DNA of 64,000 bases from Isoperla grammatica (taxonomy: Eukaryota; Arthropoda; Insecta; Plecoptera; Perlodidae), in the NCBI GenBank assembly GCA_945910005.1, contig OX246746.1, forward strand, positions 22,147,095 through 22,211,094. Reading direction: 5' to 3'. A model generated the notes under the pieces. The model saw nothing but the letters and a program-made list of their open reading frames with translations. It had not been told where the DNA came from and did no database searches. The position numbers and the translations under genes are program-made. Each line of letters begins with the position of its first letter. The first letter of the stretch is position 1. Positions 49,001 to 60,628 of this stretch are shown piece after piece.

Positions 49001-50722
49001 AGGAGGTACAAAAGAGAGCGGCGAGAAGGGTGCTTAGAAGTGCGAAGAGATGGGTGGAAATAGAGCTGGGGGATGGTAGGAAGAGGAGAGAGTATGAGAG
49101 TGTAACGGAATTGGTAAGAGAGAGCTAGGTTGGGAGTCGCTAGAGGATAGAAGGCGGAGGGATCGAATGGGAAAAATGTACAGGGTAGTAAGGAAGCATG
49201 AGGGATGGGAGAGTTACGTAGGGCGGTTGACGGAGCCAGTTACAGAGGAAGGGGGGAGGGGGGGTCATCAGTGGAAGATAGAAAGCAGGGTATGGAGGAC
49301 GGATGTGGGTAAGTTCTCCTTCCTGGGAAGGGCGACCGTTGAGTGGAACCGGCTGGATGGGGAAGTCGTAGGACAAAAAAAGGTAAGGGCTTTTGCGGAC
49401 AGGCTGAAGCCTAAACCCAAACCCAGGTCGATGGAGGAGGTGAAAGGCGACGGTCCTGGGAAAGGAAAGAGGATGGAAGTAAGGGGGGTGATGGAGGGGT
49501 AAGAAAACCCGAGACGAATGAGAAAAGGAAAGTGGGTGTTGGAGGAAGAGAGAAAGAAGGAAAAAATTAGAAAGAAGGGATGGTGGAAGAAGCGAGTCTC
49601 TTGCCACCGACTTACGGCCAACAGCAAGGAGGATAACAACAACAATGGAATTTGGCTTATATGCTACCTACTTCCACAAAGCAGTGCTCAAGTTAAAACA
49701 TGTTTTGCTCTCTCAATATAAGCATGTCACCAAACATGTTTGGAACCAATGTTCAAGGTATTAACAATGTGCTCATAAGTGAAAAGACAGGCCAAAGCTT
49801 CTCAAAAACAAAATTGTGAGAACTCAACTGACAGTGACTAAAAGCTACCAGTTTCATAGAGAAGTATTGTATAGCCTATGAAGCTATCCTCTATGACTAT
49901 GTTTACCATAGGAACTGAGCCCCGACTACGAACTCAGTCTACGGTCTCAGTTCAGTAGGCCTCTGTTAATCACAGAGTTTCAGTTGGTACTGGCCCGTTC
50001 GGAGTCGAACTGAGTGTGCTGGCTCGGTGTTTTAAACGAGCCGAAATCGGTTCATACCAAGGTGTTTATTAGGCAAATATCGTCTGAACTGAGTACGTAC
50101 TGGCTAGCCTATAGTCTGGAATTGGCTCCCGTAGTAAACGTAGGCCTACGACTAGGCTAGGGTCTAAGCGTCTATGCCATACGCGAACCTATATCTTCTT
50201 TCTGTAAGCCTAGGCCGAAGCAACTATGGCTAAGCCCTAAGCATATATTAAATGTGTTTCGTAAGAATCTTAGAATAAAGAAAATTGCATTGTGTGTTAT
50301 AAAACTAGGCCTAGGCCTAGGCCCTAGGGCAGGTAGGCCTATGACAATACAAACAAGGTTAGAAAAGTTATCACTAGGCCTAGGCCTAGGCCTATGACAA
50401 ACAATAGGCCTGGATGAAATTATCATAGCCTAAGCTAGCCTAGGGCTTAGGGCGATGAATTATTTGCAAGAGGTCAGAAACAGGCATCCTAGGCCTAGCC
50501 ATGTAAGGGATTTTAAACACAATGGCCTAGCTAGCCTAGGCCTAGGCCTACGTAGAGTAAGGACCTAGGATGCTTAAGAGGCCTACTTACCGTGACAAGC
50601 ACAATTTTCTCTGGAGTTTGTTTGTACCTATCGCAAAAGTGTCTAATTTTCCTCTTACTCTCTTCAAACGTTACAGGTGGAGATGTACTATTGAAAAATT
50701 CTTCCCATTTTGGTGTGGACAT
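45430..50722 (-). CDS. PPCS: Phosphopantothenoylcysteine synthetase, 4 exons
   Basis: PPCS joins 4'-phosphopantothenate and cysteine using a nucleoside triphosphate, the second step of coenzyme A synthesis, in the cytosol. Exons in gene order: 50722-50591, 47757-47523, 46956-46556, 45822-45430, all GT-AG, giving 386 residues (human 311). Landmarks: KIVLVT joined to SGGTTVPLE (residues 39-53), the nucleotide-binding start; [12 protein letters not shown] (58-69); [12 protein letters not shown] (151-162); [12 protein letters not shown] with MPEHK (179-198), the substrate-binding core; FKLETDE; and [20 protein letters not shown] (291-310) close to the usual C-terminus. About 70 further residues form a Ser/Thr/Pro-rich tail not found in the human enzyme. 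The start ATG at 50722 gives a normal-length N-terminus. The gene diverges from ACVR2; intron 1 contains a LINE remnant. Confidence 0.95.
45925..46059. repeat. SINE-like fragment with (AAT)n tail
   Basis: CACTCAGTTACAAGAACTGG and TCGTTGCTATGACGGCTCC (45988-46006) are shared with the copy at 57080-57310. An (AAT)n array follows at 46008-46059. It lies in PPCS intron 3. Confidence 0.65.
46556..46956 (-). CDS. PPCS: PPCS exon 3, catalytic core
   Basis: Acceptor tttgtttcag, donor gtgagt. It encodes [64 protein letters not shown] and FKLETDE. It ends in phase 0 after KKYNHH. Confidence 0.96.
47523..47757 (-). CDS. PPCS: PPCS exon 2
   Basis: Acceptor ttctattgcag, donor gtgagt. It encodes [20 protein letters not shown], then [17 protein letters not shown], and ends in phase 1. 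Confidence 0.95.
48305..49640 (+). pseudogene. Decayed non-LTR retrotransposon (LINE) reverse transcriptase
   Basis: The fragment 48377-48684 encodes WMGDFLEGS, then [20 protein letters not shown] and RLFADDRVI (FADD in place of the usual YADD), the palm of a Jockey/CR1-like reverse transcriptase. After a frameshift, 48790-49128 continues with [26 protein letters not shown] and [11 protein letters not shown], typical of the thumb and C-terminal region. A third frame, 49167-49440, continues with [14 protein letters not shown]. It ends in a purine-rich stretch and AACAACAACAATGG. The endonuclease part is missing, consistent with 5' truncation. It is antisense to PPCS, in intron 1. Borders are approximate. 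Confidence 0.88.
49641..50590. other. PPCS intron 1, GGCCTA-rich part
   Basis: No gene. Dense palindromic GGCCTAGGCCTA runs occur near 50305-50410 and 50525-50555. Confidence 0.55.
50591..50722 (-). CDS. PPCS: PPCS exon 1
   Basis: 44 codons from [11 protein letters not shown] to EKIVLVT, phase 0, donor gtaagt. Joining to exon 2 restores the family motif VLVTSGGT. Confidence 0.93.
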
Positions 50723-50994
50723 GATTGTGCAGGTTACAACGCGGGCAAATTATACAAAACACAACATCAGCAAGACAGTGCTGCCGCTGCGGTGTCCAGC
50801 ATTCGACAGTTTCGACTAAGCCTAGGTCCAATCATGGGTGGTGGCGTGGGAGGAGCATCATAACAAGCTCAGAATTTAAGAAATGTTACATTTGGGCTTC
50901 ACATCTCATAATTTGGCAATGCCACTAATCAAGACGATGAGTGGGTGATAAATGAAGTTGAAAACGCCACGCACATGACAGATATGCCAAGCCC

Positions 50995-51063
50995 TGCCAT
51001 GATTCGAACCTGGAACCCCTGGAACGCATTTACCACAGCCACTACGATATTTACGAGAAACAA
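50995..51063 (-). repeat. tRNA-like SINE head
   Basis: The minus strand has an A-box-like GTGGCTGTGGTAAATG and a perfect B-box-like GGTTCGAATCA (50998-51010). The cloverleaf is not convincing, so a tRNA-derived SINE is more likely than a functional tRNA gene. Confidence 0.5.
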
Positions 51064-51567
51064 GGCTGTGATAACTAGCGCAATATTTTAAAGCATGATA
51101 TTTCTTATCGTACCTAACACAAGAAGAATTTAAGAAAGAAAGGAAGGTATAATTATAATACAACAACAAAATATCATATTTTTGCACTTCAAAGTATTAG
51201 TAGGATTTATAATTAGGAGGCCTATATTATCTTGGAGCTGATCAAGATTATGTGAGTAAGCACAGTGGCCCGTGGGCCGTGGCCGTGATGGAAAATAATG
51301 GTTCACACATTCCCGTAGGGAATATAATAATATCTTTGGTTCAAACGTTCCAGACTCGAATCGTTCTTTTTGGCCATGGCTCTTATGTACGTTTTAAATT
51401 TGAACATATACAGCCTATTTATCGCCTCGATTAGCATCTTAGCTAAATATGAGACGTTAAGCCAAAATAATGCATCCGTGCATTGTTATAAAGATGTAGG
51501 CCTACGATAGTCATCAAACGGAATATAGGTAACCCAAGACTAGAAATACAAGACAAGACACACATAC

Positions 51568-51673
51568 TTTCGTCACAGGCGAGGTACTCGTAGCCAATCA
51601 GAGATCATTATTTGCGTGGGCTTGTCTCGGGCGGTTCGCTGGTTGGCTGCGAGTACCTCGCCTGTGACGAAAG
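51568..51673. repeat. Inverted repeat with CCAAT in the PPCS-ACVR2 divergent region
   Basis: Arms 51568-51601 and 51639-51673 are reverse complements apart from two or three differences (CTTTCGTCACAGGCGAGGTA outermost), with a 37-base loop. The left arm contains GCCAATCAG. It could be a MITE or a palindromic regulatory element. Confidence 0.8.
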
Positions 51674-53845
51674 CATAATATGTGAGGTAGTTTTGGGTTG
51701 TCTATAGATAGATTTATCACCTCAGTCCCCGGGCACACACATTTTACTCCTGTATTCTCTCATTTGCTCAACCCAGCCCTGGAGAGCGTTTCCACTTGCC
51801 AGCAAAGTTCAATAGTTGGATTATTGCACTATAATATTAAGTATTAGTTTTATTACCTGGTAATTATATTCAGGGGCGTCGGAACAGAGGGGGCAAGGGA
51901 GTCAATCGACCCCCTGTACTTACACAGGGGGGGGGGGGGCGAGTGTGCCATCTGGGACATCTCGCCCCCCCTGAAAAAATGATTAACTTATGAATTAAGT
52001 GCATTTTACAGTACTAATTCCATTGATTTTCAAACGATCTCAGAGGCTGGCTGCATGGTAACTTATTTCGTTGGAAATTTCGTCGAAGGAGGAAATTTGT
52101 ATTTGTATATTGAATTTCAAAGTTCGTTGGCCAGAATCATGACTCATGTCATATGCCGCACCCCCCTAAACCTGCACAGAGCGAGCAAAAGCTGTCACCG
52201 GCGGCGACGGGCGGTGGCCTTTTTGTCAGCGGGCGGTATATTTCACACAAGGGATTTGTTGAACACTACCCCTGCGTATTTCTTTCTTTTCAATATCGGT
52301 TACCAAGGAATGGGTAAAAGCGGTAGGGCAAACTTGAGCAATGTTGGGGTGTTGAAGGATATTGTTACTTTTGATTGTAAGGCAGTTGTGATTCAACAGA
52401 CGAGGAGTGAGATGTGCTTTGTGGTCTTGAGTGTGTGACCTGTGGTGTGACTGTTCGTAGTGTTTTGTGCCATTTCTAGAAACAAAAGATTTGTTATTAT
52501 GGTCGTGGAAATGACCGAAAGGAGTGATGACGCTTCTCGTCATATTTTGACGTCGTCATATTCTAATGTAGATAATAATCTGTTTATACATCAAAACAGG
52601 TGTAGCAAGAAAGCGTTTTTGACAGACGCACATGAAGCCGCACATCTTATGAAAATATTTGTCTGGCTGAGCTTAATTACATTTAGGCCTACACTTAACG
52701 ACAATGACAACTCGACTAAATGACATTTTAACAAATTAAAAGTGTGAACAATAGACTATTATAATTTATTCCACGTTCCACGTGTTTTTTTAGTGGCGGT
52801 TGTGTTGTAGTGTGTCTTGAACAACAAGGTAAAATATATACGTTTTGCAACTAATATGATCTTTGAGTATGATTACTATTGTTATTACTTTATTTTTGTT
52901 GTTAAGCAACCTCAACGAACAATGGAAAATACCCTAAGCGCAATGTTTAAGTATTTCACAACACAATACTTCCAGGAATTTTGCAGTTTCGCGCCTCAAA
53001 GAAAAATTAATTTAAAGATTCCGCGCTTCTCACAAGAAATGCTGTGATAGGTCACTGCTTGCGACGGAAGTTGTTGTGTTTGTTGCAGTTCCCAACTGAT
53101 TTGTCTAATCGATAGATCTTTTCTATGTATTCAGCAAGCAGTGATTTGCAGTGATTACCTGAGAAGGCGGTGTTGTGTAAGCCTCGCCATATTCCGAAAC
53201 AATCGTGGTATTGTGTTATCTTCTGTTATGCAGTTGCCACTTGCTACTGTCTGGAAGCTCTAGGGCTAATGTTTTGTAAATATTTGGGTAGAATTTGCTG
53301 TTTATTGAGTGTTAGATTTGTATGTTCCGTCTAAAACATAGGCCCCTAACTGTGTTTAGAAATAACCATGGCACCCGTCAGACGTCAATTCATTGCGTGT
53401 GTCGCGATATGTCGTTCTAGTTTTATCAAGGATAACAAGAATGCTTTATGTGAAACTGAGCTTGGCTATAGCCTAGGGTTCATTCCACACAGTAACTGAT
53501 AAAATAATTGACCATTGGTGGTAATTTGATTGTTCTACGGTTATATGTGACATTTTGTGTAAGGCATTGATGCTGAGTGTTAAACGCATCTTAATGCGAA
53601 GTGAACACAGGACTAACTAGGCCCTAGGCTACCTAGCCCTAGGTATACCTAGCCTAGTGTTTTCTTGGACGAGGTGATAAGTTAGGCCTAGGCCTGAGTG
53701 TAAGTTCAGAAATCAATAATCTTGCAGATCAGGCCTATCTTATTCTCATGCCCTAGACATTATAACGACAAATTAATAGCTAGGCTTCAAGGCTAGGCCT
53801 AGTACCTATATTGCATCCTAGGCCTAGGCCCTAGGCTAGGATTAG
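51674..53845. other. Divergent intergenic region between PPCS and ACVR2
   Basis: No certain gene. The 52055-52438 open frame has no recognised domain. The promoter(s) of ACVR2 and perhaps a 5' non-coding exon should lie here. GGCCTA words cluster at 53640-53840. Confidence 0.45.
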
Positions 53846-54052
53846 ATGACAGTGCTCACGTCCCCCATATCAACATTGAAGTTCACCGAATCTCTGCTAG
53901 CCCAGGAGGATAGAGAGGTCCTTGGACACAACAATAACAACAGCAGTAACTTTGAACTGTTGGACAAAGTTGATGTGGACGTATACACACTCACTTATCA
54001 ACGCAGCACACAAAGCGTTTTCCTAGTATTTAGAAATACAGGCTTAAATTGA
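53846..54052 (+). other. 68-residue open frame upstream of ACVR2
   Basis: ATG to TGA with MTVLTSPISTLKFTESLLAQ, then an Asn-rich NNNNSSNFELLDKVDVDVY. No family recognised. It could be an upstream open frame in an ACVR2 leader exon, a separate small gene or chance. Confidence 0.2.
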
Positions 54053-54168
54053 AATAGGCCTATTCCCACACCTGATCTGACTAGTTTTCAGAGTTTGTGA
54101 TGAGAACGCTTGCATTATTGATTAATAATGACAGGTTTATTACATAAAATCGGTTTTGTCTTTTGCAG

Positions 54169-54482
54169 GCTTAATCTCCTTGGATTGGCAGGGTGAAACT
54201 TTATCGTGACCATGTGAATCTCCATAAAAATTCCTTCAAAGGTCACAGAGAAAGAAATGTTTTTATCATTCCAAACTTCTACTAAGATACACCGAAGTTG
54301 TGTTATTCAAAAGAAACATAATTCTTTTTGCTACCATATACTCTAAGAAGAGAAAGAAGTAGATTGGCATAGGTGCACAGTCTTCACAACAGTTGCTTGC
54401 AACATAGTACAAGCTTACTTCATCAGTACGAACATGTCTGCTACAGTTCAATTCCTAGTCTTTTTCACGTTACTCTGCTTTC
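54169..54482 (+). CDS. ACVR2: ACVR2 first coding exon (5' UTR plus codons 1-16)
   Basis: A probable acceptor ttttgcag ends at 54168, so 54169-54433 would be leader. ATG at 54434 starts [16 protein letters not shown], the hydrophobic signal peptide; donor gtaagt at 54483 in phase 1. The leader contains ATGTGA (54212-54217) and a 29-codon upstream frame (54257-54346). Confidence 0.75.
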
Positions 54483-57400
54483 GTAAGTATGAATATGTAC
54501 AGTTTTTACCCTTCCTGTACTTGATATAGAGTTGCGTGGGCTTGCTTGATAGAGGAGCTTATTAGTTGGTCTAGAGTTGAAAAGTACTAATTTTCAAATC
54601 ACAAAATCTTTTTTTGCTACGGTATAACCACTTCAACTAGGGATAAGATCTAGACAAGGTAGGCCTACCTGGCACAATGTGTCATCCATGTGTGTGCATG
54701 CTGATAATGATAAGGTAGTAGGCCCTAGCACAAGGTTTGCTTGCTGATAATGATGCAAATGCTCTTCAGCTTTTATTTGATGTACAGATCACTGATTATA
54801 GCCAAAGTTTTGGAAAAGTAATGGGGTGGACTTTGGGTCTTCACACAATATGTGTCATAATGGGCATTCACCATACCGGTAGTCCTACTCAAAATTTTGA
54901 GTAGCCGTTGAAGTGCCCTACAGATAGCCAGTGGTTAAGTTGAGTGGTTATGGTAGCAAGGCACAGAGGGCATCCAACTATGTAATGTTTGTGACAATCA
55001 ACCATTAAACCAATGTGATAAAATGACTAATAACTTCTTTAAATAGGGTCCAATTTCTTTGGCTTTTATCCTAAATTAAATTTGAATTAAATTACCTATT
55101 CAATGTTTAACCTAGTTGACCTACAACACTATGTGACAATATACCTTGAAAACATGCAACAAGTACACACTTTCCATTCCATGCCATTAATGCAATGCAA
55201 TAGCTCTGCATATTTCCAATGTTTTGTTTTTCCTGTGTAGATATGTCACGTGGCAGCGTTACAATGACGACTCGCTGCGAGTTCTATAATTCAACTTTGT
55301 GCAAACAACCTAAAGAAGGTAAGGTTTTTATTTCCACTTTTTTTTTTTCATTGTGAACATGTAAATTTTTCAATGAGATGAGGGAGTTTCATATAGACAG
55401 TTGACTAGTTTACTGACTTTAACTCACTCGCTCTGCTCGTTGTTTCACTAACGATGATTTCAATTAATGTTACTGTACATACTGGTACTCCAGGATTGTA
55501 CATCAGACCCACACCAAAAACAGTAGGCCTATAGTCTTTTGATCTTTTGACCAAGAGGTCAGATTACTAATGTTTATGTAGTTTACAGCCTTGCCTTACA
55601 GATTGGACGTACCACACTGAGTCAGTGACATCAAGCATTAGGTTGAACAAAAACAGTTTTGTTATATGAATGAGGGTTTCCCCTTAGATTTTAAAACAAA
55701 ATATCTTGTCTCTTATGAGCACATGTAATGATTTTAGATCATAATTTTTCTTTTATTGAGTGGCCTATTTTATACATTTGGAATTACTGTATGGTATTTT
55801 AATGGTCCTTGTTATGACTTCCAACTACATAGGCTATTATGTAGGCCTAGGTGTCAGATCAAAGCTAATTCACAATCAGTTCTAAGGCGTAAGGCGTATG
55901 GTTTAATATTGCCAAGCGTAGGTTTCAATGTTGCTGTTCATAACGCGTTGTATGTTGTATGGCGCAAGTCGTAGTGAATTGCCCAAAATACAATTCTTAC
56001 GACGAGATTCTTACGACGAACCAATCACAAAATGGTATCTCCCACTCCTACCATACACAGCTGATACACTGCCATGCAGTCATGTGTCCAACACTGTGGT
56101 CGAACATTCAAAAGGCTGTGCATCGTCATCGCCGCGTCCGTTGCGCATGCGTAGAACAACGGGGTGTTTACAAAAGATTGTCATTGTGAACGGTTGGCTT
56201 TTCCTACGCCTTGCGACATAAACCTTACGACTTACTCCTTACACCTTACGACTGATTGTGAACGATGCTTTACTTAATTTTATAGCTCCTGATTGGTGTT
56301 TGTTGTTGTTCAAACAAATTAGCAGACATATATTTAGTTGAAAGTCTGAAATGTTGCCTGTCTGAAATGCACATTTAACACTCTTTTGGCCCATAGGCCT
56401 ATGTAGTATCCCTATCATCCCATCATGGGGTAAACAGCATGAATTAACTCCAAAAGTGGGCCAAGGCATAGCTGCATGCACACCCGTGACTTTTGGGCAA
56501 ACTTGGAAATAGTCCATCCATGCTTTGTGTGGAACTCAAACCCATGCCATTTGTGTCCTTATGACTTGTCACGTGTATCTCAACTGTGTGAGCCAAGTCT
56601 GTTTAGGGCATCTGTAACTGTAAATGGCAGACAGTGGTGAATGTGTAATGCCAATTCTGTACAAGGACCTAGGCTATTGTGTTACATAGGAATTTAATAT
56701 TCACAATAATTTGTAGTGCCATGATCTAACTAGTGTAGGCCTAAACTTATCTTGAGTGTCTGGCTGAGCACTTGCTTGGTTCATAGCTGCGTTGTTTCTC
56801 ATGTGATTTTCTTCTTCGTACAGAGTGTTTCGAGACACAATACTGTGAGCAACCAGAGTCAGACAAACGTACACATTGTTATGTCTTGTGGCAGCATAAC
56901 CATACAACCAATGAAGTCACTATCAAGATGAAGGGTAAGAACCATACCATTATTGTTGTAAAACTGGCTTAGGTCTACAATGTTTCTAGAGCGATCAGGA
57001 AAAATATAATTAAAATGGTAAAGAAAATGTCTTCTCAATAAATAAAATAAATAAATAAATTCACATTTAGAGTCTACTCACTCAGTAACGAAACTGACTT
57101 TCAGTGGAGGGCGACTAAACCAACCCTGTAGGCTCCGAACACTATCGACGAGTGAGCGATAACCAATTAAAGATCGATATTTCAAATACTATCGTATGAA
57201 TGAGTGACTGGACAGTGCGAACACCCAGCAGATAAAGGCCAGAATCAACAAGGCCGATTCAGAACAACTTTGAATTTATTGAGTGCTTCGTTGCTAGGAC
57301 GGCTCAAAAGTCACCGTTTTCTACATTTACATTTATTTTACATTGAGGTTAGGTACATTGTGCCTGTTGTGGGGATGTGACCTTGCACGGTTTACTAGAA

Positions 57401-60400
57401 TGTTAAAATTATATGGGATTAATAGTGCATAACATAATTTATTTTAATCCTCATATAGCTTTGCTAATAATTGATATTTTCTTGCACTTAGGTTGTTTTC
57501 TGGACAACATAGACTGCTACGACCGTGAGAAGTGTGTGGAAGAGAAGAAAGATACTAAAAACAATCTGTTGTTCTGCTGTTGTCAAGGGGATATGTGCAA
57601 TGAAGTATTTACATGGGAACCCACAGAGCCCACGCCCACTCATCCGCCACACAGATGTAAGTTGAAACCCTTGAATAGGTGTGCCATGTTTAATTGCTTT
57701 TTTTACCTGAAGAATAGCGGAGGTTTGATACATTGTAGCTTAGATTATTAAAGAAACTATTAGACCGGCACCCATCATAAGTCAGACCCTTCACCCCCCT
57801 GCAGAATTTTGTAGCTACCTAGGCCTATATGATAGAGATCAATTTGGAGCACATCAGAGATGAGGTTGTGCGATACAAAGGTGAGACCGGTGTCAAACCG
57901 GTAGAGCAAGCGTGAAGTGGATCACGAGTGGAGAATATGCACAGAGAATGATAGTTTTAGTCACAGTAGCATAGAGGAGCTGGATCGTGTAGGTTTTACT
58001 CTTCTGTGTATCAATTCTTCAAGCTACCTCTGAAGATGGGTAGCGTAACGTACTTGAAACGTCACCCTTTTAAAGATTTAAACAATTGACGCAGCTATTC
58101 TCGAAAGCCAAGTTTAGTTCTTGACTCGGGCTGCGAAAGCCTACGACACTGTTGGCATATTAAATATTTTCTTATTGTGTACACAGACCCAATATTGTCC
58201 TTTTTTCATAGCTGGAAATCTGCTAGTAGGAGCAGCTGGCCAAGATGAGCTAACTACTGTGTTGCTGTCCAGTCTAGTACCAGTTGCAGTAACCACTATA
58301 GCAATTACAGCATTTTATTGGTTATATCGCAGACGCAAGCTGGCGTACTTTAATGAGGTACGTTCATTCATTCATACATAAATTATTTTAAGTATATATG
58401 TAAGCCTTTGAATTAACAGGTAGGTCTAGTATAGTCAACCAATGCCCTTATATATTGGCTCCTGTATCGGTAGGCCTATAGCCTACCCAATCCAAGTATT
58501 GTTTTACATAGTATTAGGTTGTTTAGTTGAAACTAGTGTCAAGCTATTTCAGCTACAAGTAACTGACATTTATCACTTCCCATCTCAGTAATGTCTTTTT
58601 CTTGTAAAATACAATCAGAATAGGCCTATACATTTTGTTAGCAAACAAAATACACATATCAGTAGTAAGTACACGTATACACAAACTGACAGCCAAGAGT
58701 ACACGTTTAGCAAGATACACACGTTTGCCCACCCCTACTAATTAGTGTTTAGGTCTTCTGATTAGTTATTAGGTTAAAAAAAAAAAAAATCCAAATTTTG
58801 TCAAGTTCACACAATTCCTGCTTCTAAGTGTGCTGTGTTGCACTCAAGTTGTTCACGCTTTGTGTTCTTCAGCTGCCGACAGCAGAGCCCGGTGACGGTG
58901 GTGGGGGCTTAACACCATCACCAGTCTTGGGCTTACGTCCCATTCAGCTGCAAGAGATCAAAGCTCGCGGCAGGTTTGGGGCCGTGTGGAAAGCTCAATA
59001 CAAATCGGACAGTGTCGCCGTGAAGATCTTCCCCATCCAAGATAAGCAGTCTTGGGTGTCGGAACAAGAGATCTTCAAACTACCACATATGGACCACACA
59101 GCCATCTTGCGGTATATTGGCGTGGAGAAGAGAGGTGACAACTTGCAGGTAAACTCGCTACGGTAAATTATGTCCTGGAGAGTGAATAATATGAAGATGG
59201 TATCCGCGTATGATTTCACTATGGAAGTATTTAAATAAAATTTTCATTGTAAAATATTTGTACAGGATTATAAATTGTAGGCTATTGTGTTGGTTTGAGA
59301 TATTTGTAGCCTCATGAAATACAGTACTATAGTTGCCCGCCGCGGCTTGCTTCGCTCACGAGAATTTCAAGATTTGGTAGAATTGTGGTCAGCCTACACA
59401 AAATAGTAAAACACATATTTCTTTATTTTTATTTGTAAATAATAATCTGAACACCAATTTACTTCAGGTCTGTAACATTTTCAGGTTTTTAGATATAAAA
59501 TCACCCCGTTTTATCCCCTTGACTGGATTTTCAGAAAATTACGTGTTTCTTTATTTTTTATAGAAAAATCTAAATACCAAATTTTTTTTAAACGTCTTCC
59601 ATTTTTGAGGTGTTCATAGAAAAATCACAATCCAACAAAATTTAAAAAGTGCAGAAAAAATGATTTTCAAATTTTTGGTCAAGTGTAGGCCCTGGCCTAA
59701 TGGTAAAAATAGGACAATAAAGTTATTGCAAATTTGTGTTATATTTCTTGGAATTAATGCAAATTTTAGCTAGCCTATATTTTTTGTAATTAATACTATG
59801 AAACAAATAATTAATGCTACCTGAATGAGGCTCTACTAATAAATGAAGAAATACATTAATCATCACTGGGGTATTTTTAAAGCACTAACACTAGAGATGT
59901 TCAACGATACCGATAATTCGATACAATATCGATATCGCTGGAAAATCGCCGTTAATTTCGATATCGATATGGCAGTGTCATATGATCGAAAATATCGCGA
60001 TATCGTGGTCAACTTAAAATATTAAAATATTTCCGCTATGGGCTGCAGTATGCATTGCTGCAGTATGCGTTGCTACAGCTTGTCACTGAGCTTACCTACC
60101 CCCCCCCCCCCCCCCCCAGCCCTCGAGGATATCGCGATATCATTGTCAACTTGAAGTATTTCTCCCGTGGTTTGCAGTACGCGTTGCTGCAGTTTGTAAC
60201 TGGCCATACAGATGGCTGTGCCGGCTGGAGGGTTTCCTTTGTTTGCATTGAGACATTGGATCCATTCATTCAACTATTTGTACCTAGAACCCCAAATTCT
60301 TTCCGAGAAGAATGTTGTTGTTCAGTATTGCTTGATACTTTTACGACTCATGTGACTAGACATCATCACGCGAATTCAAGCCTTTATCGCTGGGCAGCAA

Positions 60401-60587
60401 TGCGTACTGCTGGCCACAGCAAAAACACTTTAAATTGACTACGATTTCTTTTTTCTTTCTTTTTGTATTGTTCTATTACCGCCGAAAAAATTCGATATCG
60501 CGATATCGATGTCAATTTTTTAATAACAATATCGGCAAAATGGCGCCGATATCGATATTGAAAAAAATATCGTTGAACATCCCTAAC

Positions 60588-60628
<41 letters not shown>

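Noticed and set aside
49140..49645. Minus-strand frames of 125-155 residues rich in Ser, Phe, Leu and Pro
   Set aside because: They are the pyrimidine-rich complement of the purine-rich LINE remnant.
50998..51063. Possible tRNA gene on the minus strand
   Set aside because: Good B-box but no clear cloverleaf; treated as a SINE head.
52055..52543. Overlapping 127- and 105-residue frames in the PPCS-ACVR2 interval
   Set aside because: No recognisable domain, no supporting splice structure, and both strands open over the same bases.
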